Assembly: GCA_002321335.1 (NCBI GenBank)
Contig: DCMG01000143.1
Coordinates: 22,025 to 49,638 of the forward strand
From: Bacteroidales bacterium UBA1628
GTDB taxonomy: Bacteria > Bacteroidota > Bacteroidia > Bacteroidales > UBA932
Length of the DNA stretch: 27,614 bases
Direction of reading: 5' to 3'
Shown piece after piece: positions 1 to 8,990 of the stretch. Position 1 is the stretch's first letter. Every line of letters begins with the position of its first letter. The notes below the pieces were generated by a model, which was not told where the DNA came from, did no database searches, and saw only the letters and a list, made by a program, of their open reading frames with translations. The position numbers were made by a program, and so were the translations under genes.

Positions 1-1056
1 GTGACCCCTCAGGACATCGCTGAGGTTGTGGCCAAATGGACCGGAATCCCGGTGCAGAAGATGCTTGAGAGCGAGAAGGAGAAACTTCTGAGGATCGAGA
101 GCGAGCTGCACAAGAGGGTCGTTGGTCAGGATCAGGCCATTCAGGCAGTCGCTGACGCGGTGCGCCGCAGCAGGGCCGGACTGTCCAATGAGAAGAAACC
201 TATCGGATCGTTCCTCTTCATGGGTACGACCGGTGTCGGTAAGACGGAGTTGGCTAAGGCTCTTGCGGAGTTCCTGTTCAACGATGAGAACATGATCACG
301 AGGATTGATATGAGTGAGTATCAGGAAAGGCACACGGTCAGCCGTCTTGTCGGCGCGCCTCCGGGATACGTCGGCTACGATGAGGGTGGCCAGCTTACCG
401 AGGCCGTAAGGCGCAAACCTTACTCAGTCATCCTTTTGGATGAGATTGAGAAAGCCCATCCGGATGTGTTCAACGTGCTTCTGCAGGTTTTGGATGACGG
501 CCGTCTGACCGACAACAAGGGACGTACGGTTGACTTCAAGAACACTATCTTGATCATGACCTCAAATGTCGGGTCTGACATCATCCAGGGCTATATGGAC
601 AGGCTTCCTGCCGTTGGAAAACCAGGTGCGGATCCTGCCGAGGAGATGAGGGCGATCGCAACAAGGCGTGAGCTTCTGGACGAGTGCAAGGAGAAGGTCA
701 TGGACGTGCTCAAGACCACGGTAAGGCCGGAGTTCCTGAACCGAATCGATGAGATCATCATGTTTGATCCGCTCACCCAGAACGACATCCGTGAGATTCT
801 TCACATCCAGATGAAGCAGCTTCAGAGCAAGCTTTCTGAGGAAGGGGTCACCATCGAGTTCACGAAGGCTTTCGAGGATCACATGGTCACGGGCGGCTAC
901 GATCCCGCATACGGTGCCCGTCCTATCAAGAGGTTGATGCAGCGTGAGCTTGTCAACCAGCTTGCGAAGGCGATACTGGCCGGAACGGTCCACAAGGATT
1001 CTGTGATTGAGGTCGATGTGGTTGGAGGACAGATAGTCCTGAACGACAAGAAATAA
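1..1056 (+). CDS. clpB: ClpB disaggregase, C-terminal part (5' end outside window)
   Basis: This is the second AAA+ module of a Hsp100 chaperone that, in the family, pulls polypeptides out of aggregates together with DnaK in the cytoplasm. The frame is open to the window edge, so the N-domain, first AAA+ module and most of the middle domain are missing from view. In the visible 351 residues there are a Walker A motif (75-82, GTTGVGKT), a GYVG pore loop (122-125), a Walker B segment (about 143-148, LLDE), sensor-1 Asn189 in MTSN, an arginine finger near Arg248 (PEFLNRID) and the sensor-2 motif GARPIKR (305-311). The stretch between sensor 1 and the arginine finger (about 195-236) is longer than in E. 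coli ClpB. ClpC is the main alternative; the C-terminal small domain looks more like Bacteroidota ClpB. It ends in TAA just before a strong terminator. Confidence 0.85.
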   Translation: MTPQDIAEVVAKWTGIPVQKMLESEKEKLLRIESELHKRVVGQDQAIQAVADAVRRSRAGLSNEKKPIGSFLFMGTTGVGKTELAKALAEFLFNDENMITRIDMSEYQERHTVSRLVGAPPGYVGYDEGGQLTEAVRRKPYSVILLDEIEKAHPDVFNVLLQVLDDGRLTDNKGRTVDFKNTILIMTSNVGSDIIQGYMDRLPAVGKPGADPAEEMRAIATRRELLDECKEKVMDVLKTTVRPEFLNRIDEIIMFDPLTQNDIREILHIQMKQLQSKLSEEGVTIEFTKAFEDHMVTGGYDPAYGARPIKRLMQRELVNQLAKAILAGTVHKDSVIEVDVVGGQIVLNDKK

Positions 1057-1075
1057 GGTGAACTGAACCGCGAAT

Positions 1076-1116
1076 AAAAAAAGAGGATGTCTCTTGGAGA
1101 GGCATCCTCTTTTTTT
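1076..1116. terminator. bidirectional intrinsic terminator between clpB and the S46 peptidase gene
   Basis: A perfect 14-bp stem (1076-1089 with 1103-1116, AAAAAAAGAGGATG against CATCCTCTTTTTTT) is extended by a T-G pair and a CTCT/AGAG inner stem around a TGG loop at 1095-1097. It has a T run on both strands, so it can stop clpB transcripts from the left and the minus-strand operon from the right. The TAA stop of the S46 gene (1115-1117) lies inside the T run. Confidence 0.9.
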
Positions 1117-3202
1117 ATTGGCAGAAATTGATCTCTTTGACAATGCGCTTGAGTCCGGCGTATTTGTCAAGAACCCACATCACATAGCGTATGTCTGTGT
1201 TTATGCATTTGTTGTAGCCCTCAGTGTAGGACGCGTCACTGGCGAGTGATTCGAGATTGCCGTCAAAGGCCAACCCGATGAGCTCGCCTTTCGCGTTCAG
1301 TACAGGACTTCCGGAGTTCCCGCCCGTGATGTCGTTGTCCGTCATGAAATCCACGATCATAGTGCGTTTCCCGTCAATCCTTACGCCCCAACGTCCCCAA
1401 CGACCTTTTTCCAGAAGTGATCTCTGCCTCTCCGTGAGAGTATAGTCATGGTCTGCTGGATTATATTTCTGAAGAATACCTTTTGGGGTAGTGTACCAAC
1501 CGTACAGAATCCCATCGTTCGGCTGAAGCCCTCCCACTCTTCCGTAAGTGATTCTCATTGTGGAGTTCGCGTCGGGATACTGCTCGATGTCCTTGTGAAG
1601 TCTCATCCAGTAGAGGGCTTTCTTGTACTCTTTCTCAAGGTGGGAGACATTCTGCATTTTCCTCGACTGGTCATTCCTGTTGTTGAAAGCCATGATCGGA
1701 GTGTCGGTCAGGAACCGTCTGAGCGGATCACGCCTTACCTCGTCAACAGACTGGATGTCCTCGATTCTTTCAGGAGAGGAAATCACACTTCTGGTCCAAA
1801 GATATTCCGCCATGGCCTTGTAGTCGTTGCCGAAACGGTCCAGCATCTTGTTCTGGTACTTGCCGAAATAGTAAGATTCAAGGTTGTCGAAATATTCCTT
1901 GCAGGCATATTCAAGAAGTTCCTTTTCCACTCTGGCGTCGGTGGCGTCGGCGCCTGCCCTCAATGCCTCCTTGGCTTTTTCCACTGTGGAGGCGTTCCCC
2001 GCGCGGAGGAGGTAGCGGCTGATGTAGGTTCCGCGGAATATCGTCTCCCGGAAAAACACCTTGTCCCTTTCGATGCTCTCTGTCTGCGAATATGCTTCCT
2101 TGAGATCCGGAATCAAATCCTCCCACATCGCTCTCCGGTTTGCGGCGGCGTTGATCCATCGCTGCATCTCCCTCTCCTGCGCGACCTTCTCATCCTTGAC
2201 CCAAAACCTCTTGAAGCATTTTACCATCCCTTCATTGTTTTCCTGCACATTGCTCAGCGAGAAAAACCAATCTGAATATTTCATCCTGACCTGCGGGTCG
2301 GCGTCCATCCACTTGCGGATTATGCCCATCTGACCGCCTCTGATGGCGTTGGACACAGGAAGGCTGACCTTCTCCTGATAATCTATCTCAGCGGATGAGG
2401 AATATCTGTTCGTCCTTCCAGGATAACCTATGACCATTGTGAAAGCTCCAGGATAGTACCCTTCAAGTGATACATTGAGGCTTTTCTCCCTTGTCACAGG
2501 CTTTCCGTCCTCGTAGATTCTGTAGATTGTGAAATCGCAGTTGTGGCGCGGCCAGGTCCAGTTGTCCTGATTTCCGCCGAAGTAGCCGATGCACTGCGGC
2601 GGAGCGGCGACGAGCCTGAGGTCGGTGTAAACCTTGTAGACAGACATATAGTACTTTTCCCCGGCCCACATGCTGCTCATGATGCATTCCAGTCCTGTGG
2701 CCTTGTTGTAACGTTCCTCCATCATCGCACTGATCTTCCGGCTGCCGAACGGTTTCCCGGCTGCCCGGAGTTCCTTGGTGAGCCCTTTCACCTCTTCGGT
2801 GACATCGAAGACTCTTTTCAGAAAGAATACTTTCTCTCCTTCAATCGGGATTTCCTGTTCGCTGGTCATGGCCCAGAACCCGTCCTCAAGATAGTTGTGC
2901 TCCGGAGTACTGAGTCTGGCGATGTTTGAATAGGCGCAATGATGGTTCGTGATGATCAGCCCATGATTGGAAATCACACTTCCTGTGCAGTAAAACCCGA
3001 TCGACACAACCGCATCCGACACCGCTGTCCCAGGGGCCTCGTCGTTGTAGATTTCATTGGCCGCCAGCTTGAGGCCGCGCGCCCTCATGTTCTTTTCCAA
3101 TGCCTCGTTGATGTCTTGGATCATCCACATCCCTTCATCGGCGAAAGCCGCGACACTGAACATCAGCGCCGCAGCCATCATCATAATTCTTAATGTTCTC
3201 AT
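1115..3202 (-). CDS. S46 family dipeptidyl-peptidase (DPP7/DPP11-like)
   Basis: A 695-residue exported serine exopeptidase of the S46 family, which removes dipeptides from the N-terminus of oligopeptides in the periplasm. It starts with a signal peptide (hydrophobic MMMAAALMFSVAAFA, mature protein near residue 22). The chymotrypsin-like triad can be read directly: His88 in TNHHC, Asp223 in PRHNCDF and Ser630 in GGNSGSP. The residue 18 positions after the catalytic serine is Gly (648, in FDGN). At that place DPP7 enzymes have Gly and DPP11 enzymes Arg, so a DPP7-like preference for hydrophobic P1 residues is inferred rather than Asp/Glu. Length matches the family (about 700). It begins 7 nt after the M16 protease gene and is the last gene of the minus-strand run, closed by the shared terminator. 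Confidence 0.92.
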   Translation of the reverse strand: MRTLRIMMMAAALMFSVAAFADEGMWMIQDINEALEKNMRARGLKLAANEIYNDEAPGTAVSDAVVSIGFYCTGSVISNHGLIITNHHCAYSNIARLSTPEHNYLEDGFWAMTSEQEIPIEGEKVFFLKRVFDVTEEVKGLTKELRAAGKPFGSRKISAMMEERYNKATGLECIMSSMWAGEKYYMSVYKVYTDLRLVAAPPQCIGYFGGNQDNWTWPRHNCDFTIYRIYEDGKPVTREKSLNVSLEGYYPGAFTMVIGYPGRTNRYSSSAEIDYQEKVSLPVSNAIRGGQMGIIRKWMDADPQVRMKYSDWFFSLSNVQENNEGMVKCFKRFWVKDEKVAQEREMQRWINAAANRRAMWEDLIPDLKEAYSQTESIERDKVFFRETIFRGTYISRYLLRAGNASTVEKAKEALRAGADATDARVEKELLEYACKEYFDNLESYYFGKYQNKMLDRFGNDYKAMAEYLWTRSVISSPERIEDIQSVDEVRRDPLRRFLTDTPIMAFNNRNDQSRKMQNVSHLEKEYKKALYWMRLHKDIEQYPDANSTMRITYGRVGGLQPNDGILYGWYTTPKGILQKYNPADHDYTLTERQRSLLEKGRWGRWGVRIDGKRTMIVDFMTDNDITGGNSGSPVLNAKGELIGLAFDGNLESLASDASYTEGYNKCINTDIRYVMWVLDKYAGLKRIVKEINFCQ

Positions 3203-3209
3203 CAGAAGT

Positions 3210-6038
3210 TTATTCTTCGGTGTAAATGACAGTCAGAGAGTTCCTGCCGGTAAGCTTTGCGGCCGCCTTGCGCACATCCTCGGCTGAGACTTTCTTGTAG
3301 GCGGCTTCCCAGTCCTTGTTCGGATCGATGCCGTTCCTGACGTAGTTCATCACCTGGGAGTTTCTGTGCGACATTGATTCGGAACGCTTGGCCTTCGACT
3401 CCAAATTGTTCTTTATCAGCCATGTCCGTGCCTCTTCAAGCTCTTTCTCGGTAGGGCCTTCGGCATTGAATTCAGAGATGACGTCATCAAGATCCCCTAC
3501 AAGCACTTTGTAGAGGTCAGGTCTGGTCTTGAATGTGACCTCGGATTCGCTGCGTCCCTTTTCACGCACGCTTACCGTTGAACTGAATCTGATCGTGTAG
3601 GTACCGCCACGTTTTTCTCTGATCTGATTGAGGAGACGCTGTGACAGGATGTAGTCCACAAAGTCGACCGCCGCTATGCTTTCTGTCGCTGGCTTGACCT
3701 TGGAAGAGAAGATCCTTGACACGAGGGTGTAAGGGTTGATCTCTTTCTTGCCGGTCATCGAGAACTCGCTCACTCCCTTGAATGAAGGGACCCTCTCTTT
3801 GATGCCGCTCTTCCTCACACTCCTGTCTCCGTCCGGAATCGATGCGATGTACTTGCAGACATATTCCTTGACCTTGGCTTCATCAAGGTTTCCGGCGATG
3901 AAGACTGTCATTCCGAGCGAAGGATTGAACTCCCTGCGGTAGATCTCCCCGACAAGCGTCATGTCGACTCCCTCAACCGCCGAAGAGTCTATTTCCACAG
4001 ACCAAGGATGGTTGCCGTAGATGAGCGAATCGCAGGCCTCGTTGAAACGGACGGCATCTTTCTTAGGCTCACCGAGGGCTTCCAGCTTCTTGTCCTTCAT
4101 CTGCTTCAGCACCTTGTCATTGCCCATGTAAGGGTCTGTGATGGTGAGCGATGCGATGCGGAAGGCGTTCTCTGCCTTCTTGGCCGGGGCCGACATGAAG
4201 ATTCCGGCGAACCGTTCGCTGATTCTGATCGACCTTGTGACCTCATTGCACTCAGGGACCTTGGCGATCTCATCGCTTGACGCTCCTCTGAACCCGGCGT
4301 TGGTCTTGATGAACTCGCCGGCGAACAGGGCAGAGCCGAATCTGTCCTGCGGCAGGGCGTTGTATCCTGAGTTGAAGTAGACAAGAAGCGAAAGGTCAGG
4401 TGTCACTTTCCGGTCGTTGACCGGGGTCCAATAGACTTTGGCTCCGTTGCTCAGAGTCCATTCCTTGCTGTTCTCCAAGCCTTTGACAGTCTTTTCTTTG
4501 ACTATTTCCCCTTCGGCTTCATTCACGTTCAGGTCAACCTTCCTGAATGTGACGAAGTTCGGTTTCACATCCTGTGCGAAAGCTTTGGCGAGCCTTGCCC
4601 TGGTCTCTTCCGTTGATGGGATTCTGTCCTTGTCTTTCGGGTTGGCGAACCATGAGTAGATCTTGTCACTCTGTGAGAACACCTTGCCGATGTAAGGCTT
4701 TACATCGTCCAATGTGATCTCAGAGATGATTCTGTTCTGGATCGCGCGGAGCTCAGCCGGATTTGTCAAGGACGTTCCGCTGATAAAGTTGTTGTGGCAG
4801 ACAGCCACGAGGTCGGCGTTGCTGACAGACGCCGGATTGAGCGGTTTGTCGAGGTGATAACGCCTTCTGACGGTCATCTTCATGGCCTCAAGCTCAGCCT
4901 CCGAGATTCCATATTCAATCATCGCCTTCTCGTTTCTGGCGTAGAAGTCGATCAGCGGCAGCAATCCGCTGTCTTTCTTGCATAAGATGGTGTAGAGATC
5001 AACGTAGTAGTCGCTGGACTCGGCGTAGTTCACCATCACCGCTGACTGAGGCTCAGCCTTGCCGGAACGGATCTGCTCTTTCATCCTCTCGGACATCACG
5101 TTAGCGAGAATGTCGCGGATGTAGAGATCCTTGTAGAACTCTTCAGTGCTCCGGATCTCACGTTCAGGATAAGGCATTCTGTAGAAGACCTTGAGGGCCG
5201 TGAAGCTGAGAGTGGAATCAATCAGGTTCTCGAAGATAGGCCCGTCGGCCTCCGGTGCGAGATAGACCTCTTTAGGAGTCGGATTCACGGCCTTCGGGAT
5301 GTCGGAGAACCGGCTGCGGATCTTTTTCTCCATTTGGGCGGCGTCAATGTCACCGACCACGATTATCGCTTGAAGGTCAGGACGATACCACTTGTGATAG
5401 AAGTCCAAAATCTCCTCTCGCTTGAAGTTGTTGATCACGTCAAGGGATCCCAGGACAGTCCTTTTGGTCTGCTTGGAACCCTGGTAGACAAGGTTGGTCT
5501 GCGCCGTGAAAAGGGTTCGTCGTGAGTCGAAGCCTCTCCGCCACTCCTCGCGGATGACCCCTCTCTCCTCGTCGAGCTCATCCTGATCGCAAAGGATGTC
5601 GCCCGACCAGTCATGGAGGATCAGCAGCAGCGAGTCCACAAATGTCTCTCTGGCGACCGGTGCTCCGTCGATGTGATAGCAGGTCTCGTTTCTGGAGGTG
5701 AACGCGTTCACGTTAGCCCCGAAACGGACACCGTTTTTCCCGAGGAACTCCAGCATCTCCTTCCCTGGGTAATGCTTGATTCCGTTGAACGCCATGTGCT
5801 CAAGGAAATGTGCGAGACCGTTCTGGTTGTCGTCTTCTTGGAGCGCTCCAACATTGTGCACTATGTAAAAGTCGGCTGTTCCGGCTGGTTTGGCGTTGTG
5901 CCTGACGTAATAGGTCAGACCATTGTCAAGCTTCCCTGTCCTGATCTGCCCGTCGGAAGGCAGGATCTGCGCTGCCAGACCGAAGGCGCTCAATGCCAAC
6001 GCTGCCGACGCTATGAAAAGAGATTTTAAAAATTGCAT
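3210..6038 (-). CDS. M16 family zinc metalloprotease, two-domain, exported
   Basis: A 942-residue insulinase/pitrilysin-type (M16) protease. An N-terminal signal peptide (hydrophobic residues about 5-23) predicts a periplasmic enzyme. The inverted zinc motif HFLEH is at residues 77-81, and the third ligand is probably Glu157, at the expected spacing of about 76 residues after His81, in the segment DELDEERG. A second, catalytically silent M16 half follows (from about residue 520, beginning near SKEWTLSNGAKVYW), giving the length of PqqL/FusC-type enzymes. These digest proteins inside a closed chamber. The start codon lies inside the end of the upstream barrel gene (13-nt overlap, 6026-6038), suggesting translational coupling, and the S46 peptidase follows after 7 nt. 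Substrate is unknown. Its linkage to a TonB receptor suggests it may process something taken up through the outer membrane. Confidence 0.92.
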   Translation of the reverse strand: MQFLKSLFIASAALALSAFGLAAQILPSDGQIRTGKLDNGLTYYVRHNAKPAGTADFYIVHNVGALQEDDNQNGLAHFLEHMAFNGIKHYPGKEMLEFLGKNGVRFGANVNAFTSRNETCYHIDGAPVARETFVDSLLLILHDWSGDILCDQDELDEERGVIREEWRRGFDSRRTLFTAQTNLVYQGSKQTKRTVLGSLDVINNFKREEILDFYHKWYRPDLQAIIVVGDIDAAQMEKKIRSRFSDIPKAVNPTPKEVYLAPEADGPIFENLIDSTLSFTALKVFYRMPYPEREIRSTEEFYKDLYIRDILANVMSERMKEQIRSGKAEPQSAVMVNYAESSDYYVDLYTILCKKDSGLLPLIDFYARNEKAMIEYGISEAELEAMKMTVRRRYHLDKPLNPASVSNADLVAVCHNNFISGTSLTNPAELRAIQNRIISEITLDDVKPYIGKVFSQSDKIYSWFANPKDKDRIPSTEETRARLAKAFAQDVKPNFVTFRKVDLNVNEAEGEIVKEKTVKGLENSKEWTLSNGAKVYWTPVNDRKVTPDLSLLVYFNSGYNALPQDRFGSALFAGEFIKTNAGFRGASSDEIAKVPECNEVTRSIRISERFAGIFMSAPAKKAENAFRIASLTITDPYMGNDKVLKQMKDKKLEALGEPKKDAVRFNEACDSLIYGNHPWSVEIDSSAVEGVDMTLVGEIYRREFNPSLGMTVFIAGNLDEAKVKEYVCKYIASIPDGDRSVRKSGIKERVPSFKGVSEFSMTGKKEINPYTLVSRIFSSKVKPATESIAAVDFVDYILSQRLLNQIREKRGGTYTIRFSSTVSVREKGRSESEVTFKTRPDLYKVLVGDLDDVISEFNAEGPTEKELEEARTWLIKNNLESKAKRSESMSHRNSQVMNYVRNGIDPNKDWEAAYKKVSAEDVRKAAAKLTGRNSLTVIYTEE

Positions 6039-7651
6039 CCTATTGTGAATATGAGTGTGTTTCTGTATTTTCCGGTGAGATATTCTGGATTTGATGTCAG
6101 GCGGCGGTAGCTGTCTGAAAGATCCATGAACAACGAATATCCACGCTTGCCGGCCCTTTTTACCAAAGTGTAGCGTACCGAGGCGCCAGCACCGACCGAG
6201 GAGGCGTGGAAATATTCATAATTCCTGTTCAGGTAAGTGTCATTGGTGCGAGGGTTTCCGGTGGCGGAGGAATATTGCCCGTCCTCGTTTTTAAGATCAT
6301 TTCCTGCGAAGGAGTAGTTTGCTTCCAGTGAGAGCGACAGAAAATTGCTTTGCATCATGACGTTCTTGGCAACCAACATGCTGAGGGTGTTCTGAGCCAG
6401 CCTCTGCTTCCTGTAGAAAGGATAGGAGGTGGCTGTCTGACTCAATCCGAACCTTTCGAAGCCGAGTGATGCGGCCCAAGGCGACGGCCGGAATATGTCC
6501 GCTGATTCATCGGACATCCTTTCAACTGTATACCTCGCTTTGACGCGTCCGACCGTCTTGTCTCCAACCTCTTGACTTCCGAAATATTGTATCTCGGGAT
6601 TCTGGCCAGGCTGTGTGGAAACTCTGTAGGTGTTTTCCTTGTTGAGTGATGTCATAATATTCCAGCTACCGTCAATCCTGTTGAGCAGTTTTCCGGTTTT
6701 GAACGAAACTCTGGTGTCCAGACTGTACCTCATTCCGTCAAAGTCACAGAACCGCACGGATCCGCTGGCCTTCTTGCCGAAATATCCGTTGCGATAAGCG
6801 GCTCCGAGGTCCAGAAACGCGGTCACGCCTCCGACCTTGAACTCGGCCTGCGCGCTTCCACCGAAGAACTGGTTGAACATCGGACGCTCATTGGAGACTG
6901 AAAGATAGCCGTTGTCCCCGTCGATGATCTCAACCTTGCCGAAACTTCCGCCGTAGTCCACCAGGCAGTAGTACTGCCTGTCGAGTGTGCCGAAGAGTTT
7001 CTCGGCGACAGTCTCGATCGTCTTGGTGTAGTTGAGGCTGATTCCGAAAGCCCCTTTCCCGTCCGCCAATGAATATCTTGCCCCGAACGACGCGTCCAGA
7101 TCCATCCACTGGCTGTACGATCTGGGATCCTTGCGCTTGGCATAGTCCGCGCTCTGGAAGTTTATCTTCCCGGCAAGCGTGAGCCTGTCACTCAATGAAT
7201 ATACCATCGCACCCTCAAGGGTATATTCCTCCAAGGTCTTCGTCCCGGTCGTGGTGTCCACGCTTTCGAGGAAATTGACGGGGTTGTAGTAAGGGTCCAT
7301 GAGGATCTGTCCTCCCATGTCCTTACCTTTGAAATAGCTGTAGTCCATCCGGCCGTAGAAGGTGATCCGGTCGGAGACTTTTATGTAGGAAGCCGCCTCC
7401 AGGTTTGGCCTGAAGCAGTCGCGGCTTTCGTGCAGGTCCGTCAACCCTCCGTCTTTCTTTTCAAGTCCAGCCCTGACGGTTGAGATCTTGCCTACCGGCA
7501 AGGTCGCTATCCCGGCAGGATTGGAAGACCGCACCCAAGGGCTGAGGTCTGTGAAACGGGAATATTCATCCTTCCACTCCTCGGTCTGCGACCAGGCCGG
7601 AAGAGCGGAGAGGATGAACAATCCTATGAACGAAAGGATTCTTGAACCCAT
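6026..7651 (-). CDS. DUF6850-type outer-membrane beta-barrel protein
   Basis: A 541-residue protein with a signal peptide (SFIGLFILSALPAWSQ) and many alternating, aromatic-rich strands typical of an outer-membrane barrel. It ends in Phe (TIGCNF), the usual C-terminal recognition signal for barrel assembly. The N-terminal part (RFTDLSPWVRSSNPAG) and its position after a DUF4876 lipoprotein and a TonB-dependent receptor fit the DUF6850 family. The biochemical role of that family is not established. It begins only 3 nt after the lipoprotein stop codon and its end overlaps the M16 start, so it is firmly inside the operon. It could be a passive channel, or a scaffold that assembles with the receptor; neither is shown by the sequence. 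Confidence 0.75.
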   Translation of the reverse strand: MGSRILSFIGLFILSALPAWSQTEEWKDEYSRFTDLSPWVRSSNPAGIATLPVGKISTVRAGLEKKDGGLTDLHESRDCFRPNLEAASYIKVSDRITFYGRMDYSYFKGKDMGGQILMDPYYNPVNFLESVDTTTGTKTLEEYTLEGAMVYSLSDRLTLAGKINFQSADYAKRKDPRSYSQWMDLDASFGARYSLADGKGAFGISLNYTKTIETVAEKLFGTLDRQYYCLVDYGGSFGKVEIIDGDNGYLSVSNERPMFNQFFGGSAQAEFKVGGVTAFLDLGAAYRNGYFGKKASGSVRFCDFDGMRYSLDTRVSFKTGKLLNRIDGSWNIMTSLNKENTYRVSTQPGQNPEIQYFGSQEVGDKTVGRVKARYTVERMSDESADIFRPSPWAASLGFERFGLSQTATSYPFYRKQRLAQNTLSMLVAKNVMMQSNFLSLSLEANYSFAGNDLKNEDGQYSSATGNPRTNDTYLNRNYEYFHASSVGAGASVRYTLVKRAGKRGYSLFMDLSDSYRRLTSNPEYLTGKYRNTLIFTIGCNF

Positions 7652-7654
7652 GAT

Positions 7655-8944
7655 TTATTTCTTGATGGAAGCGACCTTCCTCTGGTGGAAGTCGTTCTTG
7701 GAGTTGTTGGTGTCCTTGTAGATGATGTGCGCTCCCTTGGCGATAGAGGCCTCGGCGTCGATTCCGGAAGGATCGGTCGAGCCACCCTCAAGAGTCTCTG
7801 TACCACCGGCATAGTTGTACACGAGTTTGCCCTCGTTCTCGGCGAGGGCCTCGGTGGCCTCCTTGTCAACATTCCTGTAGATGGAGTAGCCGCTCTTGTT
7901 CGTGAAGCCAATGTAGCCTGCGTCAACGCTGTCAAGAAGCCTCTTGTTGGATTTCTGTAGGTTGGCATTGTCGAAGACCTCGACGCCGTCCTTGACCCAA
8001 GCGAGAGGAATCTTCGCACAGTTATTGGCCTCGATTCCGTTAGGTGATTCGATGTTGTCCTTGTTTGTCACAAAATCTTTTGTGGTTGTCCCTTCCGGCG
8101 AGAAGACAAAGAATGCCGGGGAATTGTTTGAAAGGGCCCAAGCTTTACCCTTTCCGTAGCAATATACCTTAAGATAGTTGCTGGTAGGAATTGATGCGGA
8201 TGGCGCAGGATAGTTGCTTGCGTTGTCGAAGACCTCAGGGTCGTAGAACACGTAGTCAGCGCCGCTAAGATCCACGGAATTGGAATAAGCCTTTGTGTGG
8301 TCGATCGCACCGGTAATCGAGATCAGAATCTGTGAATAAGGGGCGATCTTCACATTAGTCTCGAACCACCATACGGCGCTCCATGCAGGAAGGTAGTCTG
8401 AATATGAAGGCTTCCCGTCTTTGATGTAGGCGTTTGTCGCATGAGCGTTGGCCGCATAGCACATTCCGAACGCATACTTGCTTGCATCAGCCTCCACAGG
8501 TGAGTTGTTGTAGAGGATGACGTACCTGTCTGTCTGGTAGTGCTTGGCACCGTCGTTGTCCATGCAGCCTCCTATGTACAGTTCCTTGATGATCACCTGA
8601 CTGGTCTTTGAGGCAGCGAGGTTGAGAGTGAATGCGTTGGTCCCACCGTCCACGACTGTGACAGAGGAATTGGTGCCATTGTAGATGCTTGACTCTTTGT
8701 AAAGAGTCGCCGAAGCCTCGTAGATTCCGGCCACAAGCTGGAATGTCGCAGTGCCGTTCACTGTCGTGGCTTTGTATGCCGTTGATGAAGACTTGTCTGT
8801 CACGGTCACCTCGACAGCGTCCGTCACAGGCTCGTTGTCGATAAGGATCTGCACGGTGACATCATTGATCTTTGCGCTCTCGTCTTTTTTGCAGGCCGTG
8901 AATGCGGCGGCCGCCGCGAGAAGAATGTAGATGAACTTTTTCAT
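7655..8944 (-). CDS. DUF4876-type surface or periplasmic lipoprotein
   Basis: A 429-residue lipoprotein. The signal peptide ends in a lipobox (FTAC, lipidated Cys18) followed by KKDES. Residues about 25-110 look like a beta-sandwich domain resembling a carboxypeptidase regulatory or PEGA-like fold (TVQILIDNEPVTDAVEVTVTD). The region after about 115 (VIIKELYIGGCMDNDG) matches the DUF4876 family as I know it, which is regularly found next to TonB-dependent receptors in Bacteroidales. By position it takes the place that SusD-like or substrate-binding lipoproteins take beside other receptors, but no SusD features are visible. It is 46 nt downstream of the receptor gene, across an A/C-rich leader of the kind common before Bacteroidota genes. 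Its function as a ligand-binding subunit is inference. Confidence 0.75.
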   Translation of the reverse strand: MKKFIYILLAAAAAFTACKKDESAKINDVTVQILIDNEPVTDAVEVTVTDKSSSTAYKATTVNGTATFQLVAGIYEASATLYKESSIYNGTNSSVTVVDGGTNAFTLNLAASKTSQVIIKELYIGGCMDNDGAKHYQTDRYVILYNNSPVEADASKYAFGMCYAANAHATNAYIKDGKPSYSDYLPAWSAVWWFETNVKIAPYSQILISITGAIDHTKAYSNSVDLSGADYVFYDPEVFDNASNYPAPSASIPTSNYLKVYCYGKGKAWALSNNSPAFFVFSPEGTTTKDFVTNKDNIESPNGIEANNCAKIPLAWVKDGVEVFDNANLQKSNKRLLDSVDAGYIGFTNKSGYSIYRNVDKEATEALAENEGKLVYNYAGGTETLEGGSTDPSGIDAEASIAKGAHIIYKDTNNSKNDFHQRKVASIKK

Positions 8945-8990
8945 TGTACTTTGTTTTTTGTTGTTTGTAACTTGTAAACAGTTCGCTTGT

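Noticed and set aside
1448..2275. Long plus-strand open frame opposite the S46 peptidase
   Set aside because: It is the antisense shadow of a well-supported S46 gene with intact triad, has no family features and no start context.
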